Position numbers and translations under genes: made by a program | In this document: piece after piece, positions 9,162-18,609 of the stretch | Numbering within the stretch: the stretch's first letter is position 1 | How the letters are laid out: every line of letters begins with the position of its first letter | Assembly (NCBI RefSeq): GCF_000819785.1 | Contig: NZ_CDBK01000014.1 | Location: 62,001-126,000 of the forward strand | Origin: Aeromonas caviae | GTDB taxonomy: Bacteria; Pseudomonadota; Gammaproteobacteria; Enterobacterales; Aeromonadaceae | DNA length: 64,000 bases | Direction of reading: 5' to 3' | The notes under the pieces: model-generated | Seen by the model: only the letters and a program-made list of their open reading frames with translations | Told to the model about the DNA's origin: nothing | Database searches by the model: none

Positions 9162-9219
9162 GAAAGCACCGGTTCGCCGGTTTGTCTGTCAATAAAAAGC
9201 CAAAAGCATGGAGAAAGAC

Positions 9220-10776
9220 ATGAAGAAAGGATTATCCAAGATCGCCATGGCGCTGTTCGCCGCTGGTCTCGCGTTCAACGTTTCTGCTGCCGACATCAAG
9301 GTCGCCGTCGCGTCCGACGCCACCTCGCTGGACCCGCAGGAGCAGCTCTCCGGTCAGACCCTGGAGATGTCTCACCTGGTGTTCGACCCCCTGATGCGTT
9401 ACACTCAGGATCTGCAGTTCGAGCCGCGTCTGGCCGAGAAGTATGAGCGCATCGACGACAAGACCGTCCGTTTCCACCTGCGCAAGGGTGTGAAGTTCCA
9501 CTCCGGCAACGACTTCACCGCCGATGACGTGGTATGGACCGTCAACCGTCTGAAGGCCTCCCCGGACTTCAAGGCGATCTTCGATCCCATCGCCGAAGCC
9601 AAGAAGGTGGATGATTTCACCGTGGATCTCGTCACCGCCAAGCCGTTCCCGCTGGTGCTGCAGACCGTCACCTACATCTTCCCGATGGACTCCAAGTTCT
9701 ATAGCGGCAAGACCGAGGCGGGCAAGGACAAGGCCGAGATCGTGAAGAACGGTGACTCCTTCGCCTCCACCAATGTCTCCGGTACCGGTCCGTTCAGCGT
9801 CAAGTTCCGCGAGCAGGGCGTGAAGCTGGAATACGTGCGCAACGCCAACTACTGGGACAAGGCCTCCAAGGGCAACGTCGAGAACCTGACCGTAGTACCG
9901 ATCAAGGAAGACGCCACCCGTGTTGCAGCCCTGCTGGGCGGCGATGTGGACATGATCTACCCGGTTGCCCCGAACGATCTGGAGCGCGTGAAGAACGGCA
10001 AGGATTCCCAGCTGGTCACCCTGTCCGGTACCCGTGCCATCATCATCGAGCTGAACCAGAACACCAACCCGGCGCTGAAAGACAAGCGCGTGCGTCAGGC
10101 GATCAACTACGCCATCAACCAGGTGGGCATCGTCGACAAGATCAACAAGGGCTTCGGTACCCCGGCCGGCCAGCTGAGCCCGAAAGGCTATGCAGGCTAC
10201 AACGAGGCCCTCAAGCCCCAGTATGATCTGGCCAAGGCCAAGGAGCTGATGAAGGAAGCCGGTTACGAGAAGGGCTTCAAGATGAGCTTCATCTCCCCGG
10301 CTGCCCGCTACGTCAACGACGTCAAGATTGCCCAGGCCGTCTCCGCCATGCTGTCCAAGATCAACATCAAGGTGGATCTGAAGACCATGCCGGTGGCCCA
10401 GTACTGGCCGGAGTTTGACAAGTGCGCCGCTGACATGCAGCTGATCGGCTGGCACTCCGACACCGAAGACAGTGCGAACTTCTTCGAGTTCCTGACCTTC
10501 ACCAAGGATGCCAAGACCGGCATGGGTCAGTACAACTGCGGCGGTTATGCCAACGCGGAAGCTGACAAGATGGTGATGGAAGCCAACACCGAGACCGATC
10601 CTGCCAAGCGTGCCGCCATCCTGCAGAAGGTGGAAGCCATGCTGATCGACGACGCCGCCTATGTGCCGCTGCACTGGGAAGACCTGGCCTATGGCGCCAA
10701 GAAGAACGTCGACATCAAGCCGGTGGTCAACGTGATGAACTTCCCTTATCTGGGTGACCTGGTGGTCAACAAGTAA
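9220..10776 (+). CDS. Periplasmic substrate-binding protein, family 5 (peptide type)
   Basis: 518 residues with a clear signal peptide (MKKGLSKIAMALFAAGLAFNVSAA, about 1-24) and the family-5 extracellular solute-binding fold: SLDPQEQ, HLRKGVKFHSG, SGTGPF, NTNPALKDKRVRQAINYAIN. It captures the ligand in the periplasm and delivers it to the permeases encoded next. ATG 9220 is chosen over ATG 9208 because GGAG at 9210-9213 is correctly spaced only for 9220. There is no lipobox, so the protein is soluble. It is close to dipeptide/oligopeptide-binding proteins, but the ligand cannot be told from sequence alone. Confidence 0.92.
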   Translation: MKKGLSKIAMALFAAGLAFNVSAADIKVAVASDATSLDPQEQLSGQTLEMSHLVFDPLMRYTQDLQFEPRLAEKYERIDDKTVRFHLRKGVKFHSGNDFTADDVVWTVNRLKASPDFKAIFDPIAEAKKVDDFTVDLVTAKPFPLVLQTVTYIFPMDSKFYSGKTEAGKDKAEIVKNGDSFASTNVSGTGPFSVKFREQGVKLEYVRNANYWDKASKGNVENLTVVPIKEDATRVAALLGGDVDMIYPVAPNDLERVKNGKDSQLVTLSGTRAIIIELNQNTNPALKDKRVRQAINYAINQVGIVDKINKGFGTPAGQLSPKGYAGYNEALKPQYDLAKAKELMKEAGYEKGFKMSFISPAARYVNDVKIAQAVSAMLSKINIKVDLKTMPVAQYWPEFDKCAADMQLIGWHSDTEDSANFFEFLTFTKDAKTGMGQYNCGGYANAEADKMVMEANTETDPAKRAAILQKVEAMLIDDAAYVPLHWEDLAYGAKKNVDIKPVVNVMNFPYLGDLVVNK

Positions 10777-10872
10777 GCGAAGCGCTTAAGGAAGGACCCG
10801 GCGGGGCACCCATGGTTGCCCCGCCATTAACAGAAGCCTGTGCCAAGACACAGGCCACGTAGAAGGACAAGC

Positions 10873-11847
10873 ATGTTTACATTCCTGCTGAAACGGTTCT
10901 ATCAGGCCGTGATAGTGATGTTCGTCATCAGCCTGGTCGCCTTCTCCATCCAGGACAACCTGGGGGATCCGCTGCGCGAGCTGGTGGGACAATCCGTCTC
11001 CGAGTCCGTGCGCCAGGAGCTGCGCGACAAGATGGGACTCAATGATCCCTTCCTCGTGAAATACAGCCGCTTCTTGAAAAATGCGGTACACGGGGATCTG
11101 GGCACTTCCTATTTCTTCAAGCGACCAGCCCTCGAGGTTATCCTCGACAAGCTGGTGGCTACCCTTGAGCTGGTGTTTGCCGCCGCGCTCATCATCGTCG
11201 TGGTCTCCATTCCGCTGGGGGTTTATTCGGCGATAAGACCGCGCAGCATCCTCACCAAGCTCATCATGGCGGTGAGCAGCATCGGCATCTCGATCCCGGT
11301 CTTCCTGACCGCCATCATGCTGATGTACCTCTTCTCCATCCAGCTGGGCTGGCTGCCGGCCTATGGCCGTGGCGAGACCTACAACCTGCTGGGCTGGGAG
11401 TCGGGCTTCTTCACCTGGGACGGTATCCTGCACCTGGTGCTGCCAGCTGTCTCCCTCTCCTCCATCATGCTGCCGCTGTTCATCCGGCTGGTGCGCTCGG
11501 AGATGCTGGAGCAGCTCTCCTCCGAGTACGTCAAGTTTGCCCGTGCCAAGGGGCTGGACAACAACAAGGTCTACTACCAGCACGCCCTGAAGAACACCAT
11601 GCTGCCGGTCATCACGGTGGGCGGTGTGCAGATCGGAACCATGGTGGCCTACACCATCCTGACCGAGAGCGTGTTCCAGTGGCCGGGGACCGGCTTCCTC
11701 TTCCTTGAGGCGATCCACCGGGTCGATACGCCGCTGATCACCGCCTATGTCATCTTCGTCGGCCTCATTTTCGTGGTGACCAATACCCTGGTCGACCTGC
11801 TCTACGGGTTGATCAACCCGACCGTCAACCTGACCGCCAAGGGGTAA
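10873..11847 (+). CDS. ABC importer inner-membrane permease, DppB-like
   Basis: 324 residues with six predicted membrane segments, starting MFTFLLKRFYQAVIVMFVIS. The EAA-type cytoplasmic loop that docks on the ATPase is seen around VKFARAKGLDNNKVYYQHALKN. The start is ATG 10873 behind AGAAGGAC; an upstream extension in frame is basic and unlike the family. It pairs with the DppC-like permease 3 bp downstream. Substrate unknown, peptide-type by family and by the neighbouring binding protein. Confidence 0.93.
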   Translation: MFTFLLKRFYQAVIVMFVISLVAFSIQDNLGDPLRELVGQSVSESVRQELRDKMGLNDPFLVKYSRFLKNAVHGDLGTSYFFKRPALEVILDKLVATLELVFAAALIIVVVSIPLGVYSAIRPRSILTKLIMAVSSIGISIPVFLTAIMLMYLFSIQLGWLPAYGRGETYNLLGWESGFFTWDGILHLVLPAVSLSSIMLPLFIRLVRSEMLEQLSSEYVKFARAKGLDNNKVYYQHALKNTMLPVITVGGVQIGTMVAYTILTESVFQWPGTGFLFLEAIHRVDTPLITAYVIFVGLIFVVTNTLVDLLYGLINPTVNLTAKG

Positions 11848-11850
11848 CAG

Positions 11851-12792
11851 ATGACTAATGCTGTAACTGCAAGCCCAAGCCGTTGGGCACGCTTTAAAAA
11901 TTCCGACATCGTCTACTACTTCCTGCGGGACAAGGTAGCCATGTTCAGCTTTGCGGTGTTTGTGGTCTTCGTGCTGGCGGCTCTGCTGGCACCCTGGATC
12001 GCACCGCACAACGTCTATGACCAGACCAGCTTCGATCTGATGGATGCGGAGCTGCCCCCCTCCTGGCTGGAAGGGGGCGAGGCCCGCTTCTGGCTCGGGA
12101 CCGACAACCAGGGACGCGACATCTGGAGCACCATCCTCTATGGCGCCCGCATCTCGCTGACCATTGGTCTGTTCGCGGTGGGGCTGCAGCTGGTGCTCGG
12201 TATCGTCATCGGTCTGATGGCCGGCTACTTTGGTGGTCGCATCGACAACCTGCTGATGCGCTTTGCCGATGTGCAGCTGTCGTTCTCCACCATGATGGTG
12301 GCGATCATCATCTCCGCCATCTTCCAGGCGACCTTTGGCTCCGAGTTCTACTCGAAGTTCGCCATCCTGATGCTGGTGGTGATCATCGGTATCGCCGAGT
12401 GGCCCCAGTATGCCCGGACGGTGCGCGCCTCCGTGCTGGCGGAGAAGAAGAAGGAGTATGTGGAAGCGGCTCAGGTGATGGGGTTCCGCGCCCCGCGCAT
12501 CATGTTCCGCCACATTCTGCCGAACTGCCTGTCCCCCATCCTGGTCATCTCCACCGTGCAGGTGGCGAACGCCATCATGAGCGAGGCGGCCCTCTCCTTC
12601 CTGGGTCTGGGGATGCCCGTTGATCAACCGTCCCTGGGGTCGCTCATCAGCGTGGGCTTCAACTACATCTTCTCCGGCTCCTGGTGGATCACCGCCTTCC
12701 CGGGCCTCTGCCTGGTGGTGCTGGTGCTGGTGATCAACCTGCTGGGTGACTGGCTGCGGGATGTGTTCAACCCGAAGATCTACAAGGGCTGA
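11851..12792 (+). CDS. ABC importer inner-membrane permease, DppC-like
   Basis: 313 residues, second permease of the transporter. It has a hydrophilic N-terminal stretch, then a membrane segment (MFSFAVFVVFVLAALLAPWI), the conserved LGTDNQGRDIWSTILYGAR, and the EAA loop EYVEAAQVMGFRAPRIMFRHILPN. It starts 3 bp after the DppB-like gene, so the two are translated together. It is the last gene of the operon; a bidirectional terminator lies about 170 bp beyond. Confidence 0.93.
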   Translation: MTNAVTASPSRWARFKNSDIVYYFLRDKVAMFSFAVFVVFVLAALLAPWIAPHNVYDQTSFDLMDAELPPSWLEGGEARFWLGTDNQGRDIWSTILYGARISLTIGLFAVGLQLVLGIVIGLMAGYFGGRIDNLLMRFADVQLSFSTMMVAIIISAIFQATFGSEFYSKFAILMLVVIIGIAEWPQYARTVRASVLAEKKKEYVEAAQVMGFRAPRIMFRHILPNCLSPILVISTVQVANAIMSEAALSFLGLGMPVDQPSLGSLISVGFNYIFSGSWWITAFPGLCLVVLVLVINLLGDWLRDVFNPKIYKG

Positions 12793-12962
12793 TAAACCTC
12801 TCCACGAACTGGCTGCGAGGCCGTGATCAAGGTTCATGTGCTGCTCGCTTATGTGGAACCAAGGAGTGCTCATGTATGTCTCGGTTCCTGAGCGGTTTGT
12901 AACCTTGTTGACGGCCTTCTCGCGACAGTGTGTGAGCAGGGTTGGTCTGGCACAGTGAATAA

Positions 12963-12993
12963 CAAAAAAGGGCGCCATCAGGCGCCCTTTTTT
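12963..12993. terminator. Bidirectional terminator between the ABC operon and dxs
   Basis: Stem GGGCGCC (12970-12976) and GGCGCCC (12981-12987), flanked by an A-run on the left and a T-run on the right. It can therefore stop transcription from the ABC operon (+) and from xseB-ispA-dxs (-), which converge here. Confidence 0.92.
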
Positions 12994-13013
12994 ATTGCTT
13001 GCGATAACCTTTG

Positions 13014-14879
13014 TCAGGCCTGCAGCCAGCTCTCGATGCGGGTCTGAATGCCCACGCTGTCCAGCCCCAGCAGGGCGTAGATCTCATCCTGGGTGCCCTG
13101 TTCGATGAAGCGATCCGGCAGGCCGAGGTTGAGCACCGGTTTGCACTGCTTGCAGCCCATCAGCAGCTCGTTCACCGCAGAGCCTGCACCGCCCATGACG
13201 GCGTTGTCCTCGAGGGTGACGAACTGATCGTGGGAGGCGGCCAGGGAGAGCACCAGCGCCTCGTCCATGGGTTTGACGAAGCGCATGTCCACCAGGGTGG
13301 CATCGAGCGCCTCTGCGGCTGCTCTGGCCTGTTGCAGCAGGGTGCCGAACGCCAGGATGGCGGTCCCCTTGCCCTCACGAACGACACGTCCCTTGCCGAG
13401 GGGCAGGGCCTGCATCTCGCTCTCGGCCTGGATGCCGGTGCCGCTGCCACGAGGGTAGCGCACCGCCGCTGGCCCGTTGCACAGATAGCCGGTGTAGAGC
13501 ATCTGGCGGCACTCGTTCTCGTCGGACGGGGTCATCACCACCATGTTGGGCACGGTGCGCAGGAAGCTGATGTCGAACGCCCCTTGATGGGTCGGGCCGT
13601 CGGCCCCCACCAGACCGGCCCGGTCGATGGCGAACAGCACCGGCAGGTTCTGCAGCGCCACGTCGTGGATCAGCTGGTCATAGGCCCGCTGCAGGAAGCT
13701 CGAATAGATGGCGACCACGGGTTTCTGGTCGGCGATGGCGAGACCGGCGGCGAAGGTGACCGCATGTTGCTCGGCGATGGCCACGTCGAAGTAGCGATCC
13801 GGATATTGCTGGCTGAATTTCACCAGACCGGAACCTTCGCGCATGGCGGGGGTGATGCCGACCACTCGTTCGTCCTTGGCGGCGATATCGCACAGCCACT
13901 GACCGAAGATGGCGGAGAAGGTGGGTTTGCCACCGGCGCTCTTGGGCAGGGCACAGTCATCCGGGTTGAATTTGGGGACGGCGTGATAACCGATGGGATC
14001 TTTTTCCGCCGGCTCGTAGCCCTTGCCCTTCTTGGTCTTGACGTGCAGCAGCTGGGGACCCTTGAGGTTGCGCATGTTGCGCAGGGTTTCGACCAGGGCA
14101 TGGATGTCGTGACCGTCGATGGGGCCGATGTAGTTGAAGCCGAACTCCTCGAACAGAGTGCCGGGCACCACCATGCCCTTGAGGTGCTCCTCGGCCCGCT
14201 TGGCGAGCTCCTTGACCGGCGGCAGACCCGCCAGCACCTTCTTGCCCCCCTCGCGAATGGTGGTGTAGAGCTTGCCGGACATCAGCCTGGCGAGGTGATT
14301 GTTCAGGGCTCCCACGTTCTCGGAGATGGACATCTCGTTGTCGTTGAGCACCACCAGCATGTCCTTGTGGACGTCGCCGGCGTGATTGAGGGCCTCGAAG
14401 GCCATGCCGGCGGTGATGGCGCCATCACCGATGACCGCGACCACCTTGCGGCCAAGCCCTTCGCTTTCGGCCGCCACCGCCATGCCGAGCGCTGCCCCGA
14501 TGGAGGTGCTGGAGTGGCCCACGCTGAGCACGTCGTACTCGCTCTCTTCCCGCCAGGGGAAGGGGTGCAGTCCATCTTTCTGGCGAATGGTGTGAATGCG
14601 CTCCCGTCGTCCGGTCAGGATCTTGTGGGGATAGGCCTGGTGGCCCACGTCCCACACCAGCCGATCGAAGGGGGTGTTGTAGACATAGTGCAGGGCAACC
14701 GTCAGCTCGACGGTGCCAAGGCCGGAGGCGAAGTGGCCGCTGGAGCGGCTCACCGAGCGCAGCAGATACTCGCGCAGCTCGTTGCACACCACGGGCAGCC
14801 GCTCGAAGGGGAGGGATCGCAAATCGACCGGCGTGTCTGCGAGGGCCAGGTTGGGGAAATCGCTAATATCAACGCTCAT
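13014..14879 (-). CDS. dxs: Dxs, 1-deoxy-D-xylulose-5-phosphate synthase
   Basis: Thiamine-diphosphate enzyme that joins pyruvate and glyceraldehyde 3-phosphate, the entry step of the MEP isoprenoid pathway. 621 residues, family length. Seen: [12 protein letters not shown], the TPP-binding stretch [18 protein letters not shown] followed by LNDNEMSIS, and [12 protein letters not shown] with the catalytic glutamate, plus YPRG. It is third in the operon xseB-ispA-dxs, 21 bp after ispA. Precursor synthesis and chain elongation are thus expressed together, as in many gammaproteobacteria. Confidence 0.97.
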   Translation of the reverse strand: MSVDISDFPNLALADTPVDLRSLPFERLPVVCNELREYLLRSVSRSSGHFASGLGTVELTVALHYVYNTPFDRLVWDVGHQAYPHKILTGRRERIHTIRQKDGLHPFPWREESEYDVLSVGHSSTSIGAALGMAVAAESEGLGRKVVAVIGDGAITAGMAFEALNHAGDVHKDMLVVLNDNEMSISENVGALNNHLARLMSGKLYTTIREGGKKVLAGLPPVKELAKRAEEHLKGMVVPGTLFEEFGFNYIGPIDGHDIHALVETLRNMRNLKGPQLLHVKTKKGKGYEPAEKDPIGYHAVPKFNPDDCALPKSAGGKPTFSAIFGQWLCDIAAKDERVVGITPAMREGSGLVKFSQQYPDRYFDVAIAEQHAVTFAAGLAIADQKPVVAIYSSFLQRAYDQLIHDVALQNLPVLFAIDRAGLVGADGPTHQGAFDISFLRTVPNMVVMTPSDENECRQMLYTGYLCNGPAAVRYPRGSGTGIQAESEMQALPLGKGRVVREGKGTAILAFGTLLQQARAAAEALDATLVDMRFVKPMDEALVLSLAASHDQFVTLEDNAVMGGAGSAVNELLMGCKQCKPVLNLGLPDRFIEQGTQDEIYALLGLDSVGIQTRIESWLQA

Positions 14880-14900
14880 ATTGTTACTGTTATCCAGCGT

Positions 14901-15791
14901 TTAGTGGGTTCGCTCGATGATGTAATCGGCAAACGCTTCCAGAATGTCGGTATTGTAGGGCAAGGATTGCAGGGCTGTTAAGGCCTTGTCATGCAGTTCG
15001 CGAGCCAGCTCACGGGCATTGTCGAGTCCGAGCAGGGCCGGATAGGTACTCTTTTCCAGCGCCAGATCCGAGCCTTGCGGCTTGCCCAGGGTGGCGGTAT
15101 CGCCCGTGATGTCTAGGATGTCGTCCTGCACCTGGAAGGCGAGTCCGATGGCGGCGGCATAGGTTTGCAGGGCGATGAGGGTGGCGGGTTCCACGTCAGC
15201 CTTGCACAGGGCGCCGAGGGTCACGGCGCACTCGATGAGGGCCCCGGTCTTGTGGCGGTGCACCTGCTCCAGCTCGGCGAGGCTGATCCGGCGCCCTTCG
15301 GCGTCCAGATCCAGTGCCTGACCGCCGCACATGCCGAGATAGCCGGACGCGCGGGCCAGGGCACTCAGCATCCGCACCCGGTTGGCCATCAATGTATCGG
15401 GCATGGGGTGGTCGGCCAGAATGGAAAACGCCAGGGTCTGCAGGGCATCGCCTGCCAGGATGGCTGTGCCTTCATCGAAGGCCTTGTGTACGGTGGGCTG
15501 ACCACGACGCAGGTCGTCGTCGTCCATGGCGGGCAAGTCGTCGTGCAGGAGGGAGTATGCGTGAATGCACTCCACGGCGGCGGCGGGGCCATCCAGCAGT
15601 TCGCTCTTGACGCCCAGCATCTCGCCGACGGCATAGACCAGGAAGGGGCGCACCCGTTTCCCACCGAGCAGCAGGCCGTATTTCATCGCGTCCCGCAAAC
15701 GTGGCGCCATGGCGGGCAGGGCGTCAAGCTGTGCCGAGAGGCAGTCGTCGATGCGGCGCCGATGCAGGCGGGAGAAATCGTCCAGGGTCAC
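14901..15791 (-). CDS. ispA: IspA, (2E,6E)-farnesyl diphosphate synthase (GTG start)
   Basis: Extends dimethylallyl diphosphate with isopentenyl diphosphate to C15, feeding ubiquinone and undecaprenyl lipids. 296 residues with both aspartate-rich motifs: LLHDDLPAMDDDDLRRG (first) and FQVQDDILDITGD (second), and GGKRVRPFLVYA near the N-terminus. The GTG at 15791 directly follows the xseB TGA. The GAGGAG that ends xseB serves as ribosome site, so translation is coupled. No in-frame ATG lies close by. Confidence 0.96.
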   Translation of the reverse strand: MTLDDFSRLHRRRIDDCLSAQLDALPAMAPRLRDAMKYGLLLGGKRVRPFLVYAVGEMLGVKSELLDGPAAAVECIHAYSLLHDDLPAMDDDDLRRGQPTVHKAFDEGTAILAGDALQTLAFSILADHPMPDTLMANRVRMLSALARASGYLGMCGGQALDLDAEGRRISLAELEQVHRHKTGALIECAVTLGALCKADVEPATLIALQTYAAAIGLAFQVQDDILDITGDTATLGKPQGSDLALEKSTYPALLGLDNARELARELHDKALTALQSLPYNTDILEAFADYIIERTH

Positions 15792-16043
15792 TCACTCCTC
15801 TCCTTGTTCTGCTCGAAAGGGGACCGCTTGCTCGCTGCCATCGGCCTGGGTCAGGAGGATCTGGATCTTCTGCTCGGCCTGTTCCAGCTTCTGCTGGCCG
15901 GCGCGCACCAGATGGATGCCCTGTTCGAATTGTTTGAGTGCCTCCTCGAGGGGGAGCGAGCCCTGTTCGAGTTGATGCACTATGGTTTCCAGCTCTTCCA
16001 GGGTGGCATCAAAACTCAGACGGTCGATTTTTTTACTGGCCAT
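15792..16043 (-). CDS. xseB: XseB, exodeoxyribonuclease VII small subunit
   Basis: 83-residue helical protein that binds the large subunit XseA and lets exonuclease VII degrade single-stranded DNA. It begins MASKKIDRLSFDATLEELE and has QLEQGSLPLEEALKQFEQGI, the family core. ATG 16043 follows GAGGATGGAC. An alternative ATG at 16049 abuts the ribosome site, and the longer frame to 16172 is not family-like. First gene of the xseB-ispA-dxs operon, divergent from pomA. Confidence 0.95.
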   Translation of the reverse strand: MASKKIDRLSFDATLEELETIVHQLEQGSLPLEEALKQFEQGIHLVRAGQQKLEQAEQKIQILLTQADGSEQAVPFRAEQGEE

Positions 16044-16277
16044 GTCCATCCTCGGGGATTGAAAAAAACGGCTCATCTTAACATCGACCGGCCACAGGGG
16101 GGAGGCAGAAAAACGCGGCGTCCTCAAACTATCCTGACCCTGGCCGATAAGAACGGGCATGCAACCACGCATTGCCGATCGGCGATTGCGGTGTACCGGG
16201 CTTGCTGCCGGGGACGCAATAGCAGAAAATTCAACGCAATATAATGAGACGGCACGTTCGGCGACAGGAGTAGGGAT

Positions 16278-17036
16278 GTGGATTTAGGGAGTCTGATAGG
16301 CTTGGTGCTGGGGTTCGGGGTCGTGGTGTACGGCATGTTGCTGGGCGGCCCCATGAGCATGTATGTGGACATGCCATCGGTCTACATCACCATACTGGGG
16401 TCCGTGTTCATCTGCATGATGAAATTCAACCTCGGTCAGTTTCTGATGGCCTTCAAGGTCGCGGGCAAGGCCTTCATGTACAAGGGGGACAAGCTCGACG
16501 ATCTCATCACCAAGGCGGTGGAACTGGCGGATGCGGCCCGCAAGGGGGGCTTTCTGGCTCTGGAGGCGGCGGAGATCCCCAATACCTTCATGAAGAAGGG
16601 CATCGACATGCTGGTGGACGGCCATGATGCCGACGTGGTGCGTGCGGTGATGGAGAAGGACATCGAACTGACGTCCGAGCGTCACGCCACGGCCATCAAG
16701 GTGTTCCGCTCCCTGGGGGATCTCGGTCCGGCCATGGGCATGATCGGTACCCTGGTGGGGTTGGTGGCCATGCTGGCCAACATGAGCGACCCCAAATCCA
16801 TCGGCCCGGCCATGGCGGTGGCCTTGCTGACGACCCTGTATGGCGCCATCGAGGCCAACATGATTGCCATCCCCATCGCTGACAAGCTGGAACTGCGCAG
16901 TGGCGAGGAACAGTTGAGCCGCACCCTGATCCTCGACGCCATCATGGGGATCCAGGATGGACAGAACCCGAGGGTGATCCAGGCCATGTTGCAGAACTAC
17001 CTGAATCAGTCCAAACGCAACAACGGGACCGAATAG
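16278..17036 (+). CDS. pomA: PomA/MotA-type flagellar stator subunit (GTG start)
   Basis: 252-residue integral membrane protein that forms the ion channel and pushes on FliG. GTG 16278 (DLGSLIGLVLGFGVVV) follows ACAGGAG; the ATG at 16276 stops after three codons. Four membrane segments are visible. The large cytoplasmic loop has the conserved charged residues (FRSLGDLGPAMGMIGTLVG). GFLALEAAEIPNTFMKKGID and DGQNPRVIQAMLQNYLN match Vibrio PomA more closely than E. coli MotA, and the position next to xseB is the Vibrio one. This supports sodium drive for a polar flagellum, an inference from similarity. Confidence 0.92.
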   Translation: MDLGSLIGLVLGFGVVVYGMLLGGPMSMYVDMPSVYITILGSVFICMMKFNLGQFLMAFKVAGKAFMYKGDKLDDLITKAVELADAARKGGFLALEAAEIPNTFMKKGIDMLVDGHDADVVRAVMEKDIELTSERHATAIKVFRSLGDLGPAMGMIGTLVGLVAMLANMSDPKSIGPAMAVALLTTLYGAIEANMIAIPIADKLELRSGEEQLSRTLILDAIMGIQDGQNPRVIQAMLQNYLNQSKRNNGTE

Positions 17037-17046
17037 GAGCGCGCAG

Positions 17047-17940
17047 ATGGCAAAGTGCAAGTGCCCGCCTCCCGGATTGCCCGGTTACATGGGAACCTTC
17101 GCGGATCTCATGTCCCTGCTGATGTGCTTCTTCGTGCTCTTGCTCTCCTTTGCCGAGATGGATGTGCAGAAGTTCAAGCAGATCGCCGGTTCCATGGAGA
17201 AGGCGTTCGGGGTGCAGAACATCCTGGAGGTCAAGGATATTCCCAAGGGAACCTCTGTCATCGCCCAGGAGTTTCGTCCTGGTCGCCCCGAGCCGACGCC
17301 TATTGACACCATCATGCAGCAGACCATCGACATGACCCAGACCGAGCTGGATTTCCAGCCTGGGGATGCGGACAAGGCGGGTGGACATGACAAGGCCGAA
17401 GGTCAGCAGAGCGGTGGCGATTCCGCCCAGGAGGCCCAGAAGGCGCAGGAGCAGTCCAACACCCTGGCCAAGGCACTGGCGGAGCAGATGCAGGCCCAGA
17501 TCCAGGATGGGGCCATCGAGATAGAGGCGCTGGGTCAGCAGATCATCATTCGCATTCGCGAGAAAGCGGCGTTCCCGGCGGGGTCCGCCTTCCTGCAACC
17601 CCAGTTCTGGCCGGTGATCCGCAAGGTGGCTGCGCTGCTCAAGGATGTGCCGGGGGAGATCACCGTCTCCGGCCACACCGACAATGTGGCCACCGAGGAC
17701 GAGTTGTTCCAGTCCAACTGGGAGCTTTCATCCCAGCGGGCGGTGGCGGTGGCCCACCAGATGATCAAGGTGCCCGGTTTTGACGGCAATCGTCTGGTGG
17801 TGCAAGGGATGGCGGATTCCCAGCCGCTGGTGCCCAACAACAGCCCGGAGAATCGGCGCATGAACCGACGTGTCGAGATCGCCATCATGCAGGGCAAACC
17901 GACGGTGTCGGCTCCGCTTGGCGTCTCGGAATCCAAGTAA
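17047..17940 (+). CDS. pomB: PomB/MotB-type stator subunit with OmpA-like peptidoglycan-binding domain
   Basis: 297 residues. A short cytoplasmic N-terminus precedes one membrane helix with the ion-binding aspartate in TFADLMSLLMCFFVLLLSF. A plug/linker rich in Q, E and A follows (about 110-160). The OmpA-like domain (about 165-285) has SGHTDN, SNWELSSQRAVAVA and NRRMNRRVEI, which hold peptidoglycan. It starts 10 bp after pomA and is surely cotranscribed. Together the two anchor the stator to the wall and pass ions; the sodium preference is inferred from the PomA/B-like sequences. Confidence 0.92.
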   Translation: MAKCKCPPPGLPGYMGTFADLMSLLMCFFVLLLSFAEMDVQKFKQIAGSMEKAFGVQNILEVKDIPKGTSVIAQEFRPGRPEPTPIDTIMQQTIDMTQTELDFQPGDADKAGGHDKAEGQQSGGDSAQEAQKAQEQSNTLAKALAEQMQAQIQDGAIEIEALGQQIIIRIREKAAFPAGSAFLQPQFWPVIRKVAALLKDVPGEITVSGHTDNVATEDELFQSNWELSSQRAVAVAHQMIKVPGFDGNRLVVQGMADSQPLVPNNSPENRRMNRRVEIAIMQGKPTVSAPLGVSESK

Positions 17941-18024
17941 CGCTGGCCCAAAGCGGGATCCCGCTCGCAGGGGCTGACATGGATTTTGTGGCGGCTTCAT
18001 ATTAAGATGCCCCATCCGAACCGA

Positions 18025-18062
18025 CAGCTGCGGCTCTCTTTTGATTGCCGCAGCTTCTCTTT
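18025..18062 (+). promoter_or_regulatory. Terminator-like hairpin in the greA leader
   Basis: Stem AGCTGCGGC (18025-18033) and GCCGCAGCT (18047-18055) followed by TCTCTTTAT, 24 bp before the greA ATG. The E. coli greA leader carries a comparable terminator that yields short GraL RNAs. Whether this hairpin does the same is an inference from position only; it could also end pomAB transcription. Confidence 0.5.
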
Positions 18063-18085
18063 ATAAAGCAACCCAGGTTTCGACT

Positions 18086-18562
18086 ATGAATCATACTCCG
18101 ATGACTGTTCGCGGCGCTGAAAAGCTGCGTCAAGAGCTCGATTATCTCAAGACCGAGCTGCGTCCCCAGATTATCGAAGCGATTGCTGATGCCCGTGAAC
18201 ATGGCGATCTGAAAGAAAATGCCGAATACCATGCCGCCCGCGAGCAGCAGGGTTTCTGTGAAGGCCGCATTCAGGAAATCGAAGGCAAGCTCTCCAATGC
18301 CCAGATTATCGATGTCACCAAGATTGCCAACAATGGCCGCGTCATCTTCGGCGCAACCGTGACCCTGCTCAAAAGTGAAACGGAAGAGGAAGTGGTCTAC
18401 CGCATCGTGGGAGACGACGAGGCGGACATCAAGCAGAACATGATCTCCGTGAACTCCCCCATTGCCCGCGCCCTGATCGGCAAGGAAGTGGATGACGTTG
18501 CCATCGTCAAGACGCCGGGTGGCGATGTGGAGTACGAGATCCTGGAAGTTGCCTATCTCTGA
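18086..18562 (+). CDS. greA: GreA, transcript cleavage elongation factor
   Basis: Rescues backtracked RNA polymerase by stimulating cleavage of the transcript 3' end. 158 residues, the exact usual length from ATG 18086 ([20 protein letters not shown]). The N-terminal coiled coil carries the catalytic acidic tip ([20 protein letters not shown]). The C-terminal FKBP-like globule has [19 protein letters not shown]. The in-frame extension to 18041 is leader. Followed by a strong hairpin shared with the opposite gene. Confidence 0.97.
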   Translation: MNHTPMTVRGAEKLRQELDYLKTELRPQIIEAIADAREHGDLKENAEYHAAREQQGFCEGRIQEIEGKLSNAQIIDVTKIANNGRVIFGATVTLLKSETEEEVVYRIVGDDEADIKQNMISVNSPIARALIGKEVDDVAIVKTPGGDVEYEILEVAYL

Positions 18563-18581
18563 TTGAACGTCGGGGAAAGAG

Positions 18582-18608
18582 ACAGGGGAGCCGGGCTCCC
18601 CTGTTGTC
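18582..18608 (+). terminator. Intrinsic terminator after greA
   Basis: A perfect 10 bp stem, ACAGGGGAGC (18582-18591) with GCTCCCCTGT (18595-18604), CGG loop, then TGTCTTT. It separates greA from the convergent PilZ-like gene. Confidence 0.85.
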
Positions 18609-18609
18609 T

